64,000 bases of DNA from Actinomycetes bacterium (GCA_021787365.1 JAJYMB010000024.1:1-64000), one strand, 5' to 3'. Positions 38,068 to 47,690 are shown, counted from the stretch's first letter. Notes: generated by a model not told the origin, from the letters alone. Translations and numbers: made by a program.

Positions 38068-40935
38068 TCATCCGGCAGGTCCCTCATCTTTGCGCGCCAT
38101 CAGCGCGGCCAGTTCGGCGCGGTTGCGGGCGCCGAGCTTGGCCAGGATGTGTGAAACGTGGCGCTCGACGGTTTTGCGGGATAGGAATAGCGAGCTGGCG
38201 ATCTCCGGGTTGGTCGCCCCCCTGGCCACCGCTTCGGCTACGTCTCGTTCGCGCTGGCTGAGCGTGGCCGACGAGGTGGTCGGGCCCCTCCGCCAGGTAT
38301 GGACGCCGAGGCCCCGTAGTCGCGCTTCGGCAAGCTGAAGCTCGCTCCGGGCGCCCATTTCCTCTGCTTCGCGGGCTGCCCGCTCGAAGGCGTCGACGGC
38401 AGCCTTGCGGTCGAGCTGGGCGGCCGCGGTGGCCGCATCGAGATCGATCCACAGCCGCATAAGCCTGTAGCCGACCAGCTCGGCGGCTTGAGCGGCCCGC
38501 GCAAACAGGGTGGCGCTTGCCCCCGGGTCCCGCCGGGCGGTGAGTAAGGCCTCGATGTAGGCTCGCCGGGCGGCCGGCCCCCCAGGGCGCGGATCGGGGT
38601 GGGTGGCGTCCCAGCGGCCTACCGCATCTTCGGCAGCCGCGACCGAACCGATCCGAGCCGAGGCTTCCGCTCCTTGGAGGGTCGATTCCCAAAGGCACCG
38701 CCCGCAGCCCGCCACCGCCGCGTCGGCTGATATGGCGCCCGTCAGGGATTCCAGCTCGCTTGTCTTTCGGGCCGAGAAGCGGCCGACTAGCCCGATATGG
38801 AGGGTTCGGATGACTAGGCGAAAGTGGGGGCCCGTTTCGGTCTCGATCAGATGCTCGAGGGCCTCGATATTCGACTGGAAGTCCGTGCGGCTGGCTTCAA
38901 TCGCGTGCAGCACTGCTCTCAGCTGCGGCACGGTAAATCGGCGGGGGGCGCCAATCCGCTCGGCCAGCGCTACCGTCTGGCGCAGAAAGTCCGATGCCTC
39001 GTCAAGGCGGCCGAGGTGGTGGGCAATCCAGCCCACCCAGTGGGTGGCTTCTATCTCGAGGCTGGGCATGGTCAACCGGCGGGATTCCTCTAGCGCCCGT
39101 TTGGCCCGCGCCTCGGCGGAGCGCGGGAGCCCCTCGAACTGCAGCATCGAGAAGACCCCATCGGAAGCCGCGGCTAAAACCTCGGCAGGGTCTCGCGCTG
39201 TCTGCTGGATCGACTCTGCGCAGTGCCGGACCGTCCTGGCATCCGCTCGGCGTATCGCCGCGTCGAGGTTGCCGCGAACAGCTCTGACGTAGGCCGCGCA
39301 CTCACGGTCCCCGAGAGCCGCGGTCCCGCCCGCCCGTTCGGCCAGACTCCTTGATGCCGCCATAGCGTGCTCGATGAGCGGCTGGGCGTCTCCCGCCAGA
39401 CCTTCTAGCCACAGCAGAGACTGCGCGTCCATGCAGTCAGCTTCGATCGACAGCACCGGGTCGCCAGCGGCCAGTTCACGGACGCTGGCCGCATGGGCGT
39501 GCACTTCGAAGGACCGCCCGAGCTTGAAAGCTGCCCCTGCCGCCGAGAGAGCCGCCTCAGCCCGTTCCGCCCTGGAGGCAGCACGGTCGGCGAGGGCGGA
39601 CCACCTCTCCAGCGCGGTCACCCAGTTTCCGATCTCGAAAGCCAGGGCCGCCACCGCTCTCTGCAGGACTCGTCCTTCGGTACCGCCCGCCGCGTCGGCA
39701 ATCTGGCCAAGCATCATCAGTCCCTCGTCGCCCACCAGCCGCCGCTGGGGTGAGCGGGCAATCCGAAGAGCGAGATCGTACCCGTCGAGGCCCGCGGCGA
39801 CACGATGCTCCAGTGCGCGCGACAGCTGACGAACATTCTCACCCGCTGAGGCTTCGAGCCACCGAGCCAAACGCCTGTGCATTCGCACCCTCTCGTCCTC
39901 CCCGAGCTCCAGCGACGCCGTCTCGCGTATCAGATCGTGTGCGATTGAGAGCGTCGTGCCGTCCTGAAGCACCAGCGCCCGGTTGACGAGCTCCAAAGCT
40001 GCGCCCCTCACTCGGTCGTCCGGCCACTCCAACAACTCACCGATGCCGTCCGCGTTGAGTGGTTGGGCTGCCACCAAGAGAAGCGCGAATACTGCTGCTG
40101 GATCCATGCCGAGGTTGGCGGAGCGTGTGTGGATGACGTGTTGCGGGGAGCGGCGAGTGTCGTCTCCAGACGCGTGGTCAGCGACAAGCGCGGCCATCCA
40201 GAACGGCGACCCCGACGCCCGGTGCCACAACTCCGTGGCACGGCTCAACCCGAGCCCAGGCGCCAGGGTGTTCAGCAACTGGACGCCGTCAGACTCGTCG
40301 AGCGGCCCGAGCTCGATCTGCGTGAAGCGTTCGGCCGGGAGGGCGTCGGCGCACTGAGCGGCGAAAGACGTTGACTCTGGTGCCGGTCGGCTGGCGCAAA
40401 GCACGAACAGAGGCGTCCGGGCGCTGTTGGCTGCGACGACCAGATAGTGCAGTAGCGAGAGCGTCTCCCGGTCAGCCCACTGCAGGTCGTCGGCGACGAT
40501 GCCCAGCGGGCCCACCTCCAACACGCAACGGAATGCCGTCTCGAACAGGCGGACGAACTCGGATGCCATTGGCCCTTCCGCCTTACCGACCAGAAGAGCG
40601 TCGAGCCGCTCACCGACGCCAGGAACCCGGCTCAATTCTCGCAGCAGTCCTCCGGCCGCCCCGAGGGCGATATCGCGGGCATTCTGGTAGCCCTGTACTG
40701 TAAGATAAGGCCACACAAACGCTCGAAGCGCTTCGGCGAGGAGCCTTGACTTCCCCAGGCCGGGTGCCCCGACGACCACGGCTCCAACGGGACCTCCATG
40801 TGCGACCGTGGAGGCGAGCGCGCTCAGTTCACGCAGTTCCGTCGATCGACCAACAAATGGGACGTCCGATTGCCCCGCGCCCGTGTGCCGTACGCCACCA
40901 AACCGCATCCGAGGGAACATCGCGTCCACTAGCAC
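38068..40935 (-). CDS. LuxR-family regulator with N-terminal AAA ATPase domain
   Basis: A 955-residue regulator. Residues about 25-220 are an AAA/STAND ATPase: VPFVGRSTELRELSALAST, Walker A GAPGLGKS at 56-63, and Walker B LGIVADDLQWADRETLSLLH near 150. The middle 600 residues are helical repeats of the TPR type. The C-terminal 65 residues are a LuxR helix-turn-helix: LSQRERDVAEAVARGATNPE, IASSLFLSRKTVERHVSHIL. Such proteins switch on genes after ligand and ATP binding. The two small genes directly downstream, one encoding a secreted peptide, are the natural candidates for its targets or co-operated products. Confidence 0.9.
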   Translation of the reverse strand: MLVDAMFPRMRFGGVRHTGAGQSDVPFVGRSTELRELSALASTVAHGGPVGAVVVGAPGLGKSRLLAEALRAFVWPYLTVQGYQNARDIALGAAGGLLRELSRVPGVGERLDALLVGKAEGPMASEFVRLFETAFRCVLEVGPLGIVADDLQWADRETLSLLHYLVVAANSARTPLFVLCASRPAPESTSFAAQCADALPAERFTQIELGPLDESDGVQLLNTLAPGLGLSRATELWHRASGSPFWMAALVADHASGDDTRRSPQHVIHTRSANLGMDPAAVFALLLVAAQPLNADGIGELLEWPDDRVRGAALELVNRALVLQDGTTLSIAHDLIRETASLELGEDERVRMHRRLARWLEASAGENVRQLSRALEHRVAAGLDGYDLALRIARSPQRRLVGDEGLMMLGQIADAAGGTEGRVLQRAVAALAFEIGNWVTALERWSALADRAASRAERAEAALSAAGAAFKLGRSFEVHAHAASVRELAAGDPVLSIEADCMDAQSLLWLEGLAGDAQPLIEHAMAASRSLAERAGGTAALGDRECAAYVRAVRGNLDAAIRRADARTVRHCAESIQQTARDPAEVLAAASDGVFSMLQFEGLPRSAEARAKRALEESRRLTMPSLEIEATHWVGWIAHHLGRLDEASDFLRQTVALAERIGAPRRFTVPQLRAVLHAIEASRTDFQSNIEALEHLIETETGPHFRLVIRTLHIGLVGRFSARKTSELESLTGAISADAAVAGCGRCLWESTLQGAEASARIGSVAAAEDAVGRWDATHPDPRPGGPAARRAYIEALLTARRDPGASATLFARAAQAAELVGYRLMRLWIDLDAATAAAQLDRKAAVDAFERAAREAEEMGARSELQLAEARLRGLGVHTWRRGPTTSSATLSQRERDVAEAVARGATNPEIASSLFLSRKTVERHVSHILAKLGARNRAELAALMARKDEGPAG

Positions 40936-40981
40936 GCGACCGACAAGCGTTCGGGATCACTCATAGCAACCGGCCACTGAC

Positions 40982-41380
40982 CTACCTGATCATTGCTCGA
41001 GATAGATGACCAGTGATAGGGCCAATCGGCTCTATCAAGCTGTAGATCCCGACGAAAATGGCAGTGGGATCTCCGATGAAAATGGCCGTGATCCCAGCGA
41101 AAATGGCAGTGGGCACAGGGGCTGCTCCCCAGGCGCCGGAGCCGCCGAGCGGCTCGGGGCTCACCAGCCTGACCAGGAGGCCTTCGGAAGCCGCTAGGCC
41201 CAACAGCCACCGCAGCGCCGCCCCGCGGACCTGGTGGGCCCGCAGCACGGTCAGCTCCTTCGCCTGCTCGGCGCGAAGCCACGCGCTCACCAGCTGGGCG
41301 CCGGTGGCGTCCCCGCGCTCGGACGCCCGGTCCCAGTGCTTGCCGAGGGCCATGAGGACCTCGGCAAGCAGCCGTGCCAC
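40982..41380 (-). CDS. Hypothetical protein with hydrophobic TAIF repeats
   Basis: A 132-residue frame from ATG 41380. The first 75 residues are a plausible helical domain (LLAEVLMALGKHWDRASERG, QLVSAWLRAEQAKELTVLRA, RGAALRWLLGLAASEGLLVR). Then a hydrophobic stretch repeats every 7-8 residues: PTAIFAG, ITAIFIGD, PTAIFVG. It is encoded by a DNA tandem repeat. The upstream promoter region is replaced by an epimerase remnant on the other strand, so the gene may be damaged. Family unknown. Confidence 0.45.
   Translation of the reverse strand: MARLLAEVLMALGKHWDRASERGDATGAQLVSAWLRAEQAKELTVLRAHQVRGAALRWLLGLAASEGLLVRLVSPEPLGGSGAWGAAPVPTAIFAGITAIFIGDPTAIFVGIYSLIEPIGPITGHLSRAMIR
41054..41111. repeat. 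Three tandem GAAAATGGCNGTG units
   Basis: GAAAATGGCAGTG at 41054-41066, GAAAATGGCCGTG at 41078-41090 and GAAAATGGCAGTG at 41099-41111, with periods of 24 and 21 nt. Periods divisible by three keep the minus-strand frame open and give the TAIF repeats. Confidence 0.8.
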
Positions 41381-41449
41381 GCCGCCTTGGCTCGGGCTCG
41401 CGTGGACAACGAAGCGCCCTGCACGCCGGCACGCCGCCCCGGCACTGGG

Positions 41450-41935
41450 GTTCGGGCCCGCCGAGGGGGAAGGGTTCCCGGACTACTTCCCCGTGGACGA
41501 CAATGACCCCCGACGCGCAAAGCGGCCTTATGGGCTCTCCAAGCGGTTCTCCGAAGACATGTGCGAGACTTTCAGCGCGAGGTCGGGCATTCCGAGTATC
41601 TCCTTCCGCCCCGTGTGGGTCTGGCAGCCTGAGTACTACCGCAGGATCGAGGGCCGAAGAAGGCTAGACCCTCGCTCGGAATGGGAGCCGTATTGGGAAT
41701 GGGGGGCATTTGTCGATGTGCGCGATGTAGCGGCAGCGGTAGCCAGTTCGCTCGAGGTGCCGTTCGAAGGACACCACAGGGCGCTCCTGTGAACCGCTGA
41801 CATCTCGGGTAGCGCTCCGAGCCTGGAACTCGCTGCCTGCCTAGCTCCCCGCGTCCCTTTCAGGGACCCTGAGATCTGCTCCAGCGAACCTTGGCACGCC
41901 CTTTTCAGCTGCGCCGTCGCCCGGGACCTCCTCAG
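41450..41935 (+). pseudogene. NAD-dependent epimerase C-terminal remnant
   Basis: The plus strand encodes DYFPVDDNDPRRAKRPYGLS, KRFSEDMCETFSARSGIPSI, SFRPVWVWQPEYYRRIEGRR and GAFVDVRDVAAAVASSLEVP, then stops at 41792. One frame over, it continues ADISGSAPSLELAACLAPRV and FRDPEICSSEPWHALFSCAV. This is an extended SDR epimerase with the YxxxK active site (PYGLSK) but without the N-terminal Rossmann half, and with a frameshift near 41790. Confidence 0.7.
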
Positions 41936-44096
41936 GGAGAGCCTCGCTTGGACGATGGCCTCTTTCATGCCCAACCGGTCGAATTCTGCTTGGTCCACCC
42001 TCTGCCCTTTGCCCCCGAAGTTTCACCTGCACGCCGTCGTAGCTACCGGCCAGGCCCGGTGCTCCAGCGGGCGCCGGCCTGGAGCGCGGCCGCCGCTTGG
42101 GCCAGAGGCCCGCCGGCACCAGCGCGAACACGGCCAAGGCGAGGCCGCTTAGCGCAAACAATTCTGGATAGTCGCTGTAGCCGTGAAAGCGGAAAACTAC
42201 GTGGTCGGTACCCGCGGGGACATCGACCGCGACGAGCGCCGGTGCCACCATACGGGTCGGTCGGCGCCGGCCGTTCACGGTTGCGGTCCACCCAGGGTCA
42301 TAAGAAACGCTGAGCACTGCCACTCCGCGACGGCGCATCTCCAACGTCGCCGAGGCCTCGCCGTAATCGAGGTGAGCGCGCTCGCCGCGGACCGCGCCGA
42401 TCTCGCCTGGCGCGCGGCGGAGGACCGGCGCGGCACCGGCGGCAGCCGGCCATAGCCGCGGCTGCCGGGCCCCCACTTGACACTGAGATAGGCGCCCGCG
42501 GCGCCAAACCCGAAGTGAAGCAGCTGGATGCTTCGCGTACCCACGTTCGTCCGGTTCGCGGCGACCTCGCCGACGATATGGCCGACTTGGACGTAGCTAT
42601 CACCATCGATCGTCCACAGAACATAGGGCCCGGAGCGCATAACCAGTCGGGCGGGCACCGGCGGCTTTTTTCCCGCCGGTAATAGGAGGTACCGGATCCC
42701 AAACAGCCGGTAGTCAGATAGATCGCGGTCGTCGAAGTAGTACTCCGGGTCTGTCATTAGCGACGCCGTCCGCAGCGTGTAACCGACCTCGTCGATGTCT
42801 TGGCTCTCGAGGTACTTGAAGACGGGTACTGCGCCGACAGTGAAGCTCTGGCCCCAGTTCGAGGGCATCCCCGCGTAAGTCCGCCCGGCGCCGTCACACT
42901 TGATCACCGCGAGGAGGCGGTCGAGCTCGGCGCCCTCGGCGGCATCGGCCCTACGCTGTGCCGCGATCGCGGCACCGTCATGGTGGTCGTAGGCGCCGAG
43001 CTGAAGCCAGGCGGGCGCAAGCACAGCGACCGCCGCGAAGAGGGCGGCCGCGTTCGAGAAGCCACGCCGCCAATGCCGAGCCCGCGCCTCGAGCAGCCGC
43101 GGGCAACCCGCCGCCACCCACGCTGCCCCGCGGCCGGCAAACAGTAGCGCGGCGAGCTGGACACCCATCATGAATCGGCGGAAAAAGATGTCGGCGCTAC
43201 CGGGGACAACGTCGACGAGCGACCCGAACGTCGTGCGGCCGAAGGACAGCAGCAGGCATACCCCGAGCGCCACCAGTAGGGCGCGCGCGTTGGCGTCCGA
43301 AGACCATGCAAGCCACGCCAAACCCAACCCGAGCGCCATGAACACTGTCACGACAGGCAGCCGGCCGTGGTCGAGGAGTTGCCCCGAGGCGAGCCAGTAG
43401 AGGACTTGGCGGGCGCCGCAGCCATTGACGAGACCCGTGCCCTGCAGCGGCTCGTTGATTGCCGACCACGGCCGCTCGTCCAGGAGAGGGACGATCACCC
43501 ACGCAGCCGCAAGTAACGAGCCGCCCAAAAGCACCGCACCACATCGCCCATAGCTGCGTCCAGACGCCGAAGCCTGTCCACACGTAGGCATGCTGCTCGT
43601 AACCGACCCCCGTGGCGCTCACCAGGAACGGCGCCATCGCAGCCGAGGCGGCCGCCGCCGGCCTGCTCGCCCCGAAGGCACGGGCGGACAGGTAAACGCT
43701 GATCGGCCAGAGCGACAACAACAGGTATAGGGACCAGCGAAATGCCACGTCAGGGCCGGTCGCCAGCCCGACTAGCCCAGTCAAGATCGCGGGAAGGCTC
43801 TGGTAGTGAAGGAACTGCGGCGACCCCTCACCAAGGAACGGGAACCAACTCGTGAGCGGCAGGTGCCCAGCGCGCAACTGAGCCGTAGCGAAGCGCACCA
43901 TCTGCTCGTGCATCGAGCTGTCGTTCAGGTACGCGACCCCGAGCGTGAGTGCCCGCAGGTCCGCTAGGTTCCAGCCAACCGCCGCGGCGACGAGCGACCA
44001 CGGCCACCACGCAGCGGTCCGGCCCTCACCTCGGAGCCGGACCGACAAGCGCGCCATCGCCGACGCCCGGGCTGGGCGAGTGGCGATGGCCGTCAC
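41841..44096 (-). pseudogene. YfhO-like membrane protein broken over three frames
   Basis: Three minus-strand frames follow each other. The first (44096 to about 43565) gives membrane helices with LTLGVAYLNDSSMHEQMVRF and TSWFPFLGEGSPQFLHYQSL, like the catalytic first loop of GT-C proteins. The second (about 43560 to 42330) continues with helices and exterior sequence (GMPSNWGQSFTVGAVPVFKY, EYYFDDRDLSDYRLFGIRYL). The third gives VLSVSYDPGWTATVNGRRRP and DVPAGTDHVVFRFHGYSDYP, the hallmark end of YfhO-type proteins. Joined they lack a stretch near 43560, probably several helices. It follows the 44101 gene by a few bases. Confidence 0.72.
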
Positions 44097-44100
44097 TGTG

Positions 44101-44715
44101 TCAACCGGCGCCCGTATTGCCCGTATTGCCCGTGCCGGAACCAGTGCGGGGGCCCGTGCCGGCCTCAGGCGCGAAGGTGCAACGGGCCAGGTGCCAGGTG
44201 CCTTCGCCCGTGTTGTCGGCCGTCTGGCCAGCGTTGATGACCTCAGTGCCGTCCGTACCGACCAGGACCGCGATTGGTGGTCCCGAAACGCTGGCACCCG
44301 GAGCCGGCGTACACGCAACTGCGCCACTGGCGGCTGCCGGCCCGGTCGCCATATAGACGGTGACCTGTTCATTGATCCCCATCGCCAGGAGCTTTGCGTT
44401 GGCCTGGGGAAGCGAAGAGGTCTGGCTGATCTGTACGGTGACTGAGCCATTGCTGTTTGTCGTGACGGCGAACGCCGGCGGGCTGCTTGCGACGCCAAGG
44501 GCAAGCACGAGCGCCGTGCCGGCGCCCGCCAGCCCGAGGGTGCTGCCGGCGATGAACCGCGGACGCCGCAAAAGACGGGCTCGAGCAGCGAGCTCGGCGG
44601 CATGCCACGCGATCGTGCCCTTGCGGCAATCGGTCGCTCTCGCACCGGCACCGCAAGTGCTGTTGTCTCTATGCTCATGTCCTCTAGTTGCGATCCTGGC
44701 CTCAAGTTGTGACAT
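44101..44715 (-). CDS. Single-span secreted-domain hypothetical protein
   Basis: A 204-residue protein: about 55 cytoplasmic residues (ATDCRKGTIAWHAAELAARA with basic patches), one membrane span (IAGSTLGLAGAGTALVLALG), then an exterior domain beginning FAVTTNSNGSVTVQISQTSS and containing two cysteines (VACTPAP, ARCTFAP) and a Gly/Thr-rich tail (TGSGTGNTGNTGAG). The layout resembles membrane anti-sigma-like proteins of actinomycetes, but no sigma gene is adjacent. It is followed almost at once by the broken YfhO-like gene. Confidence 0.65.
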   Translation of the reverse strand: MSQLEARIATRGHEHRDNSTCGAGARATDCRKGTIAWHAAELAARARLLRRPRFIAGSTLGLAGAGTALVLALGVASSPPAFAVTTNSNGSVTVQISQTSSLPQANAKLLAMGINEQVTVYMATGPAAASGAVACTPAPGASVSGPPIAVLVGTDGTEVINAGQTADNTGEGTWHLARCTFAPEAGTGPRTGSGTGNTGNTGAG

Positions 44716-44744
44716 CGCCCTTCCCGCTACAGGCCAGAGGTCAC

Positions 44745-44966
44745 CCTACGCTTGTCGGCTACCCCACCTCCCTGACCACGCAGGACCCAGCCGAGCCTGC
44801 TTGGGCTCTTTTCGCTGCACTCGATGCCGAGCGCCGCGCACGAGCGCTCGATCGCCTTCGCAGCGAACTCGAGGCCGTTGTCGGGGCGCAGGCGTTCGGG
44901 GAGGCCGCCGAAGGGGCCACGGTCCGGGTCGACGACGATGCCCTGGCGCAGCGCGGCCAGCACCAC
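44745..44966 (-). pseudogene. DDE transposase (integrase core) fragment
   Basis: The minus strand reads VLAALRQGIVVDPDRGPFGG, LPERLRPDNGLEFAAKAIER and SCAALGIECSEKSP. RPDNGxEF is the second catalytic aspartate region of the rve/DDE integrase core in Mu- or IS481-like transposases. The first Asp and the final Glu segments are absent; the frame then runs into unrelated sequence. An insertion-sequence remnant next to the TetR gene. Confidence 0.72.
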
Positions 44967-45052
44967 CGCGGAGCTCCCGAGCTACTGGCCGGGACGATCG
45001 CTGAACGACGGCCTTGGCAGCGCGGGGCTGTGCGTCGACTGCGAAGCTCTAG

Positions 45053-45637
45053 CTACGCGGCGCCATGCAAGACGCCTATGACGAGCTTGTGGAGCGCCTC
45101 AGCGCCCGGCGGGCCGCCTTCCCGGTCGGTGAAGAGGAGGTGGGTCGCCCCGATCAGCGTGGGAGAGAGCGTTGCAATATCGGCAGAGTCAGCGACGCGA
45201 CCGAGTGCCTGTTCCGCGGCCAGGTAGGCGGTGATCGCCGCGGACCCTTCCGCGATCAGCGGGAAGCGGGCGGCCCCCGCCTCACGTAAGCGGGCGCGCA
45301 GGCCCTCGCGGGTGACTACCAGCGCCACGATCGCCACGGCGAGCGGGCTGAACACCGCTGTCAACGCGTCGACGAGGTTGTCGGCAACGGTGCCTGTGCC
45401 GGCGGCTTCGCGAATCGCGGCCATCGGACCGTCGAGCTGGGCGACCCGATCGAGTACGAGCTCGGCAAGGAAGGAATCGAAGTCGACGAAGTGGCGATGC
45501 ATCACGCCCTTTGCCACGCCCGCTTCCGTGGTGACAGCGCGGCTCGTCAGCCCACTCACACCGTCTCGGCGCAGCACCCGTTCGGCAGCGTTGAAGAGCA
45601 GCTCTCGCGCATTTTTGAGGTGGACCCCGGTTGGCAC
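45053..45637 (-). CDS. TetR family transcriptional regulator
   Basis: A 194-residue protein. The N-terminal helix-turn-helix reads LLFNAAERVLRRDGVSGLTS, RAVTTEAGVAKGVMHRHFVD and FDSFLAELVLDR; the remainder is the helical ligand-binding domain. It is divergent from a methyltransferase gene, and the 59-nt gap contains a 38-bp perfect palindrome that is the obvious operator. Likely represses the methyltransferase and itself until a small ligand binds. Confidence 0.9.
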   Translation of the reverse strand: MPTGVHLKNARELLFNAAERVLRRDGVSGLTSRAVTTEAGVAKGVMHRHFVDFDSFLAELVLDRVAQLDGPMAAIREAAGTGTVADNLVDALTAVFSPLAVAIVALVVTREGLRARLREAGAARFPLIAEGSAAITAYLAAEQALGRVADSADIATLSPTLIGATHLLFTDREGGPPGAEALHKLVIGVLHGAA

Positions 45638-45667
45638 TGCTTTTCTTTCTCTTGGACGTTTGACCTA

Positions 45668-45705
45668 AGTGGTCATGCGCCCACTATAGTGGGCGCATGA
45701 CCACT
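45668..45705. promoter_or_regulatory. 38-bp perfect palindromic operator
   Basis: Each 19-base arm reads AGTGGTCATGCGCCCACTA from its outer end, so the whole element is a perfect inverted repeat without spacer. It contains TATAGT at 45684-45689 as a possible -10 and covers the methyltransferase ATG at 45697. Bound repressor would block both polymerase and the start codon. Confidence 0.85.
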
Positions 45706-46524
45706 ATACCGCCGGAGCCTGGCCCCTTCTCTGCGAGGGAACCGCATCACGCCCGCCAGATCGCTGAATCGTTCGGGAGCGAAGCCGAGCGCTACGAGCG
45801 GACGCGTCCCACCTACCCGAAAGCCATGGTCGATGCGATCCTCGCGGCAAGCCCAGGGCGCGACTTCCTCGACGTCGGGACCGGCACGGGCATCTCCGCC
45901 CGGCCGTTCCTGCAGGAGGGGTGCCGAGTGCTCGGCGTCGAGCCAGACGAGAAGATGCCCGAGTTCGCCCGTCGCAGCGGTCTCGAAGTCGAGATCGCAA
46001 AGTTCGAGGACTGGGACCCCGCGGGGCGCACCTTCGACGTCGTGATCGCGGGACAGACCTGGCACTGGGTAGATCCCGTCCTCGGGGCATCCAAGGCGGC
46101 CGACGTGCTTCGGCCGGGCGGCCGCTGCGCGCTGTTTTGGAACGTCATGTCGTTGCCGCCGGACTTCGCCAAAGGGTTCGCTGCTGTCTACCAGCGGGTG
46201 CTCCCCGAGTTCCCCTTCTTCCGGGGTGGCGCACCCAGTGGCACGTCGTCCTACGCCCCGCTGTTCGATAAGGCCATCGACGGCATCCGCCTGACCGGGA
46301 AGTTCAGCGAGCCGGAGCAATGGCAGTTCGACTGGGAGCGGCCTTACACACGCGACGAGTGGCTGGACACCGTTCCCACGTTCGGGGGCCACAGTCAGGT
46401 TCGGCCGGCGAAGCTCGCGGAGTTGCTCACGGGGATCGGAGATGTGATCGACGCGGCGGGCGGCAGCTTGACCATGGGTTACACCGCTGTGGTGGTCACC
46501 GCGACGCGGGTCGACGCAGGCTGA
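45697..46524 (+). CDS. Class I SAM-dependent methyltransferase
   Basis: A 275-residue protein. Motif I is FLDVGTGTGISARPFLQEGC at about residues 57-75, followed by VLGVEPDEKMPEFARRSGLE (motif II acidic turn) and TFDVVIAGQTWHWVDPVLGA. The lead-in IAESFGSEAERYERTRPTYP is typical of UbiE/type 11 methyltransferases. The substrate is unknown. The ATG lies in the right arm of the operator palindrome, only 7 nt after a TATAGT element and with no Shine-Dalgarno, so the mRNA is probably leaderless. Confidence 0.9.
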   Translation: MTTIPPEPGPFSAREPHHARQIAESFGSEAERYERTRPTYPKAMVDAILAASPGRDFLDVGTGTGISARPFLQEGCRVLGVEPDEKMPEFARRSGLEVEIAKFEDWDPAGRTFDVVIAGQTWHWVDPVLGASKAADVLRPGGRCALFWNVMSLPPDFAKGFAAVYQRVLPEFPFFRGGAPSGTSSYAPLFDKAIDGIRLTGKFSEPEQWQFDWERPYTRDEWLDTVPTFGGHSQVRPAKLAELLTGIGDVIDAAGGSLTMGYTAVVVTATRVDAG

Positions 46525-46599
46525 CTTCAATGGTGGCGTGGGCGTGCGCTCGTTGCTGGAGAAGTCCGGCTCCTGGGTTGCGGCTGCTCTCCGCCCACA

Positions 46600-47442
46600 T
46601 CAGTCGCGCGCGGAGGCGAGAAACTCGAGCAGCAGCCGCTGGTCCACTAGCTGGTCGCCAGGGCTCCCCACGTCGTTTTCATGGTCCGCCTGCCCTGGGC
46701 GGGGCCCTACTAGGGACTGCGCGCCGTCCTGGTCCCGGGAGACGGTCACTGGCACTGCCAGCGCGACCGGAAGAGGTTCGTCGTCCTCGAAGCACACAGC
46801 GGCGGACACGGTGGACTTCGTGCCAACGTCGATAACCTTGGCGCGAGCGCGTCCCCGAGCCCGCCGTTTGGCCGGGTGGACGGTCGAGCCCTCGGTCGCC
46901 TCGCCAGCGGTTTGGCAGACCTTTACAAGGCCGAGGTCGACCAGCTCCTTCACCGCTTTGCACCCGTTGAACTCGCCGAGGCCCCGCTCTGTCAACACCG
47001 CTCCGACAGGGCGCCCGCCGCCGATCGTGGCCACTACTTGCCACTGGTTTGCGCGGAGCATCACGGGACCGTCGAACGAGGCTTCGAGTTCGAGCCGGCA
47101 GGACTGCGACGGGACGGTCGCCACGATGGACGGCCACTCGGCGAGGCGCCTGTCGACCTCTTCCAGCAAGGGAATGAGGTCCGCCGGCGCCATGGGGTTG
47201 ACGGGCTCTGTGCCGGTATGGAACAGGAAACTGGCGTCTTTCAGACGGAGGAGCGCGAAAAGAGCGTCGACGGCCGTCTTGTGCGCGCCGGCGTCGAAGC
47301 CGGCGAGCCGGCCTCGCTCCAACCAGACACTGATGACCTGTCCCCCCGCCTCTACCCGCAACTCGCCGGTCTGGCACGTTACAGAAAGCAGCGAGAGGAC
47401 GTCCGGCAGGGCAACTGTTTCGAACGTACCTTCGAGCGACAC
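46600..47442 (-). CDS. DUF4388 domain protein
   Basis: A 280-residue protein from GTG 47442 (SLEGTFETVALPDVLSLLSV, then TCQTGELRVEAGGQVISVWL, ERGRLAGFDAGAHKTAVDAL). This is the DUF4388/PATAN-type domain, found in bacterial regulators of gliding, polysaccharide and two-component output. A second half (LRANQWQVVATIGGGRPVGA, FNGCKAVKELVDLGLVKV) resembles the winged end of the same family, and a basic linker follows. GAGGG lies just before the GTG. The frame is open far upstream but without family sequence. It is divergent from a glycan synthase. Confidence 0.75.
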   Translation of the reverse strand: MSLEGTFETVALPDVLSLLSVTCQTGELRVEAGGQVISVWLERGRLAGFDAGAHKTAVDALFALLRLKDASFLFHTGTEPVNPMAPADLIPLLEEVDRRLAEWPSIVATVPSQSCRLELEASFDGPVMLRANQWQVVATIGGGRPVGAVLTERGLGEFNGCKAVKELVDLGLVKVCQTAGEATEGSTVHPAKRRARGRARAKVIDVGTKSTVSAAVCFEDDEPLPVALAVPVTVSRDQDGAQSLVGPRPGQADHENDVGSPGDQLVDQRLLLEFLASARD

Positions 47443-47690
47443 GGCAACCCTCAGTACCCAATAGATCCTATGGCCAATTAGTTCGGCACCTTCAGGGAGA
47501 AGTTGAGTAAAAGCGTGTCGCGCTGCCCAGGCCCCAATTTTCCCCACCTCTATTGGGGTCAAATGCCAGTCATGCGGAGCGCCGTCACGCCTTGTGGGTC
47601 GGCCAGCCGACCCCGAGGCCGAGAAGAACGCCGGGTTCAACGGGTTCGCTACTCGCTCAAGAGCGAGACCTGGGAGCCGAGTACTAACGA

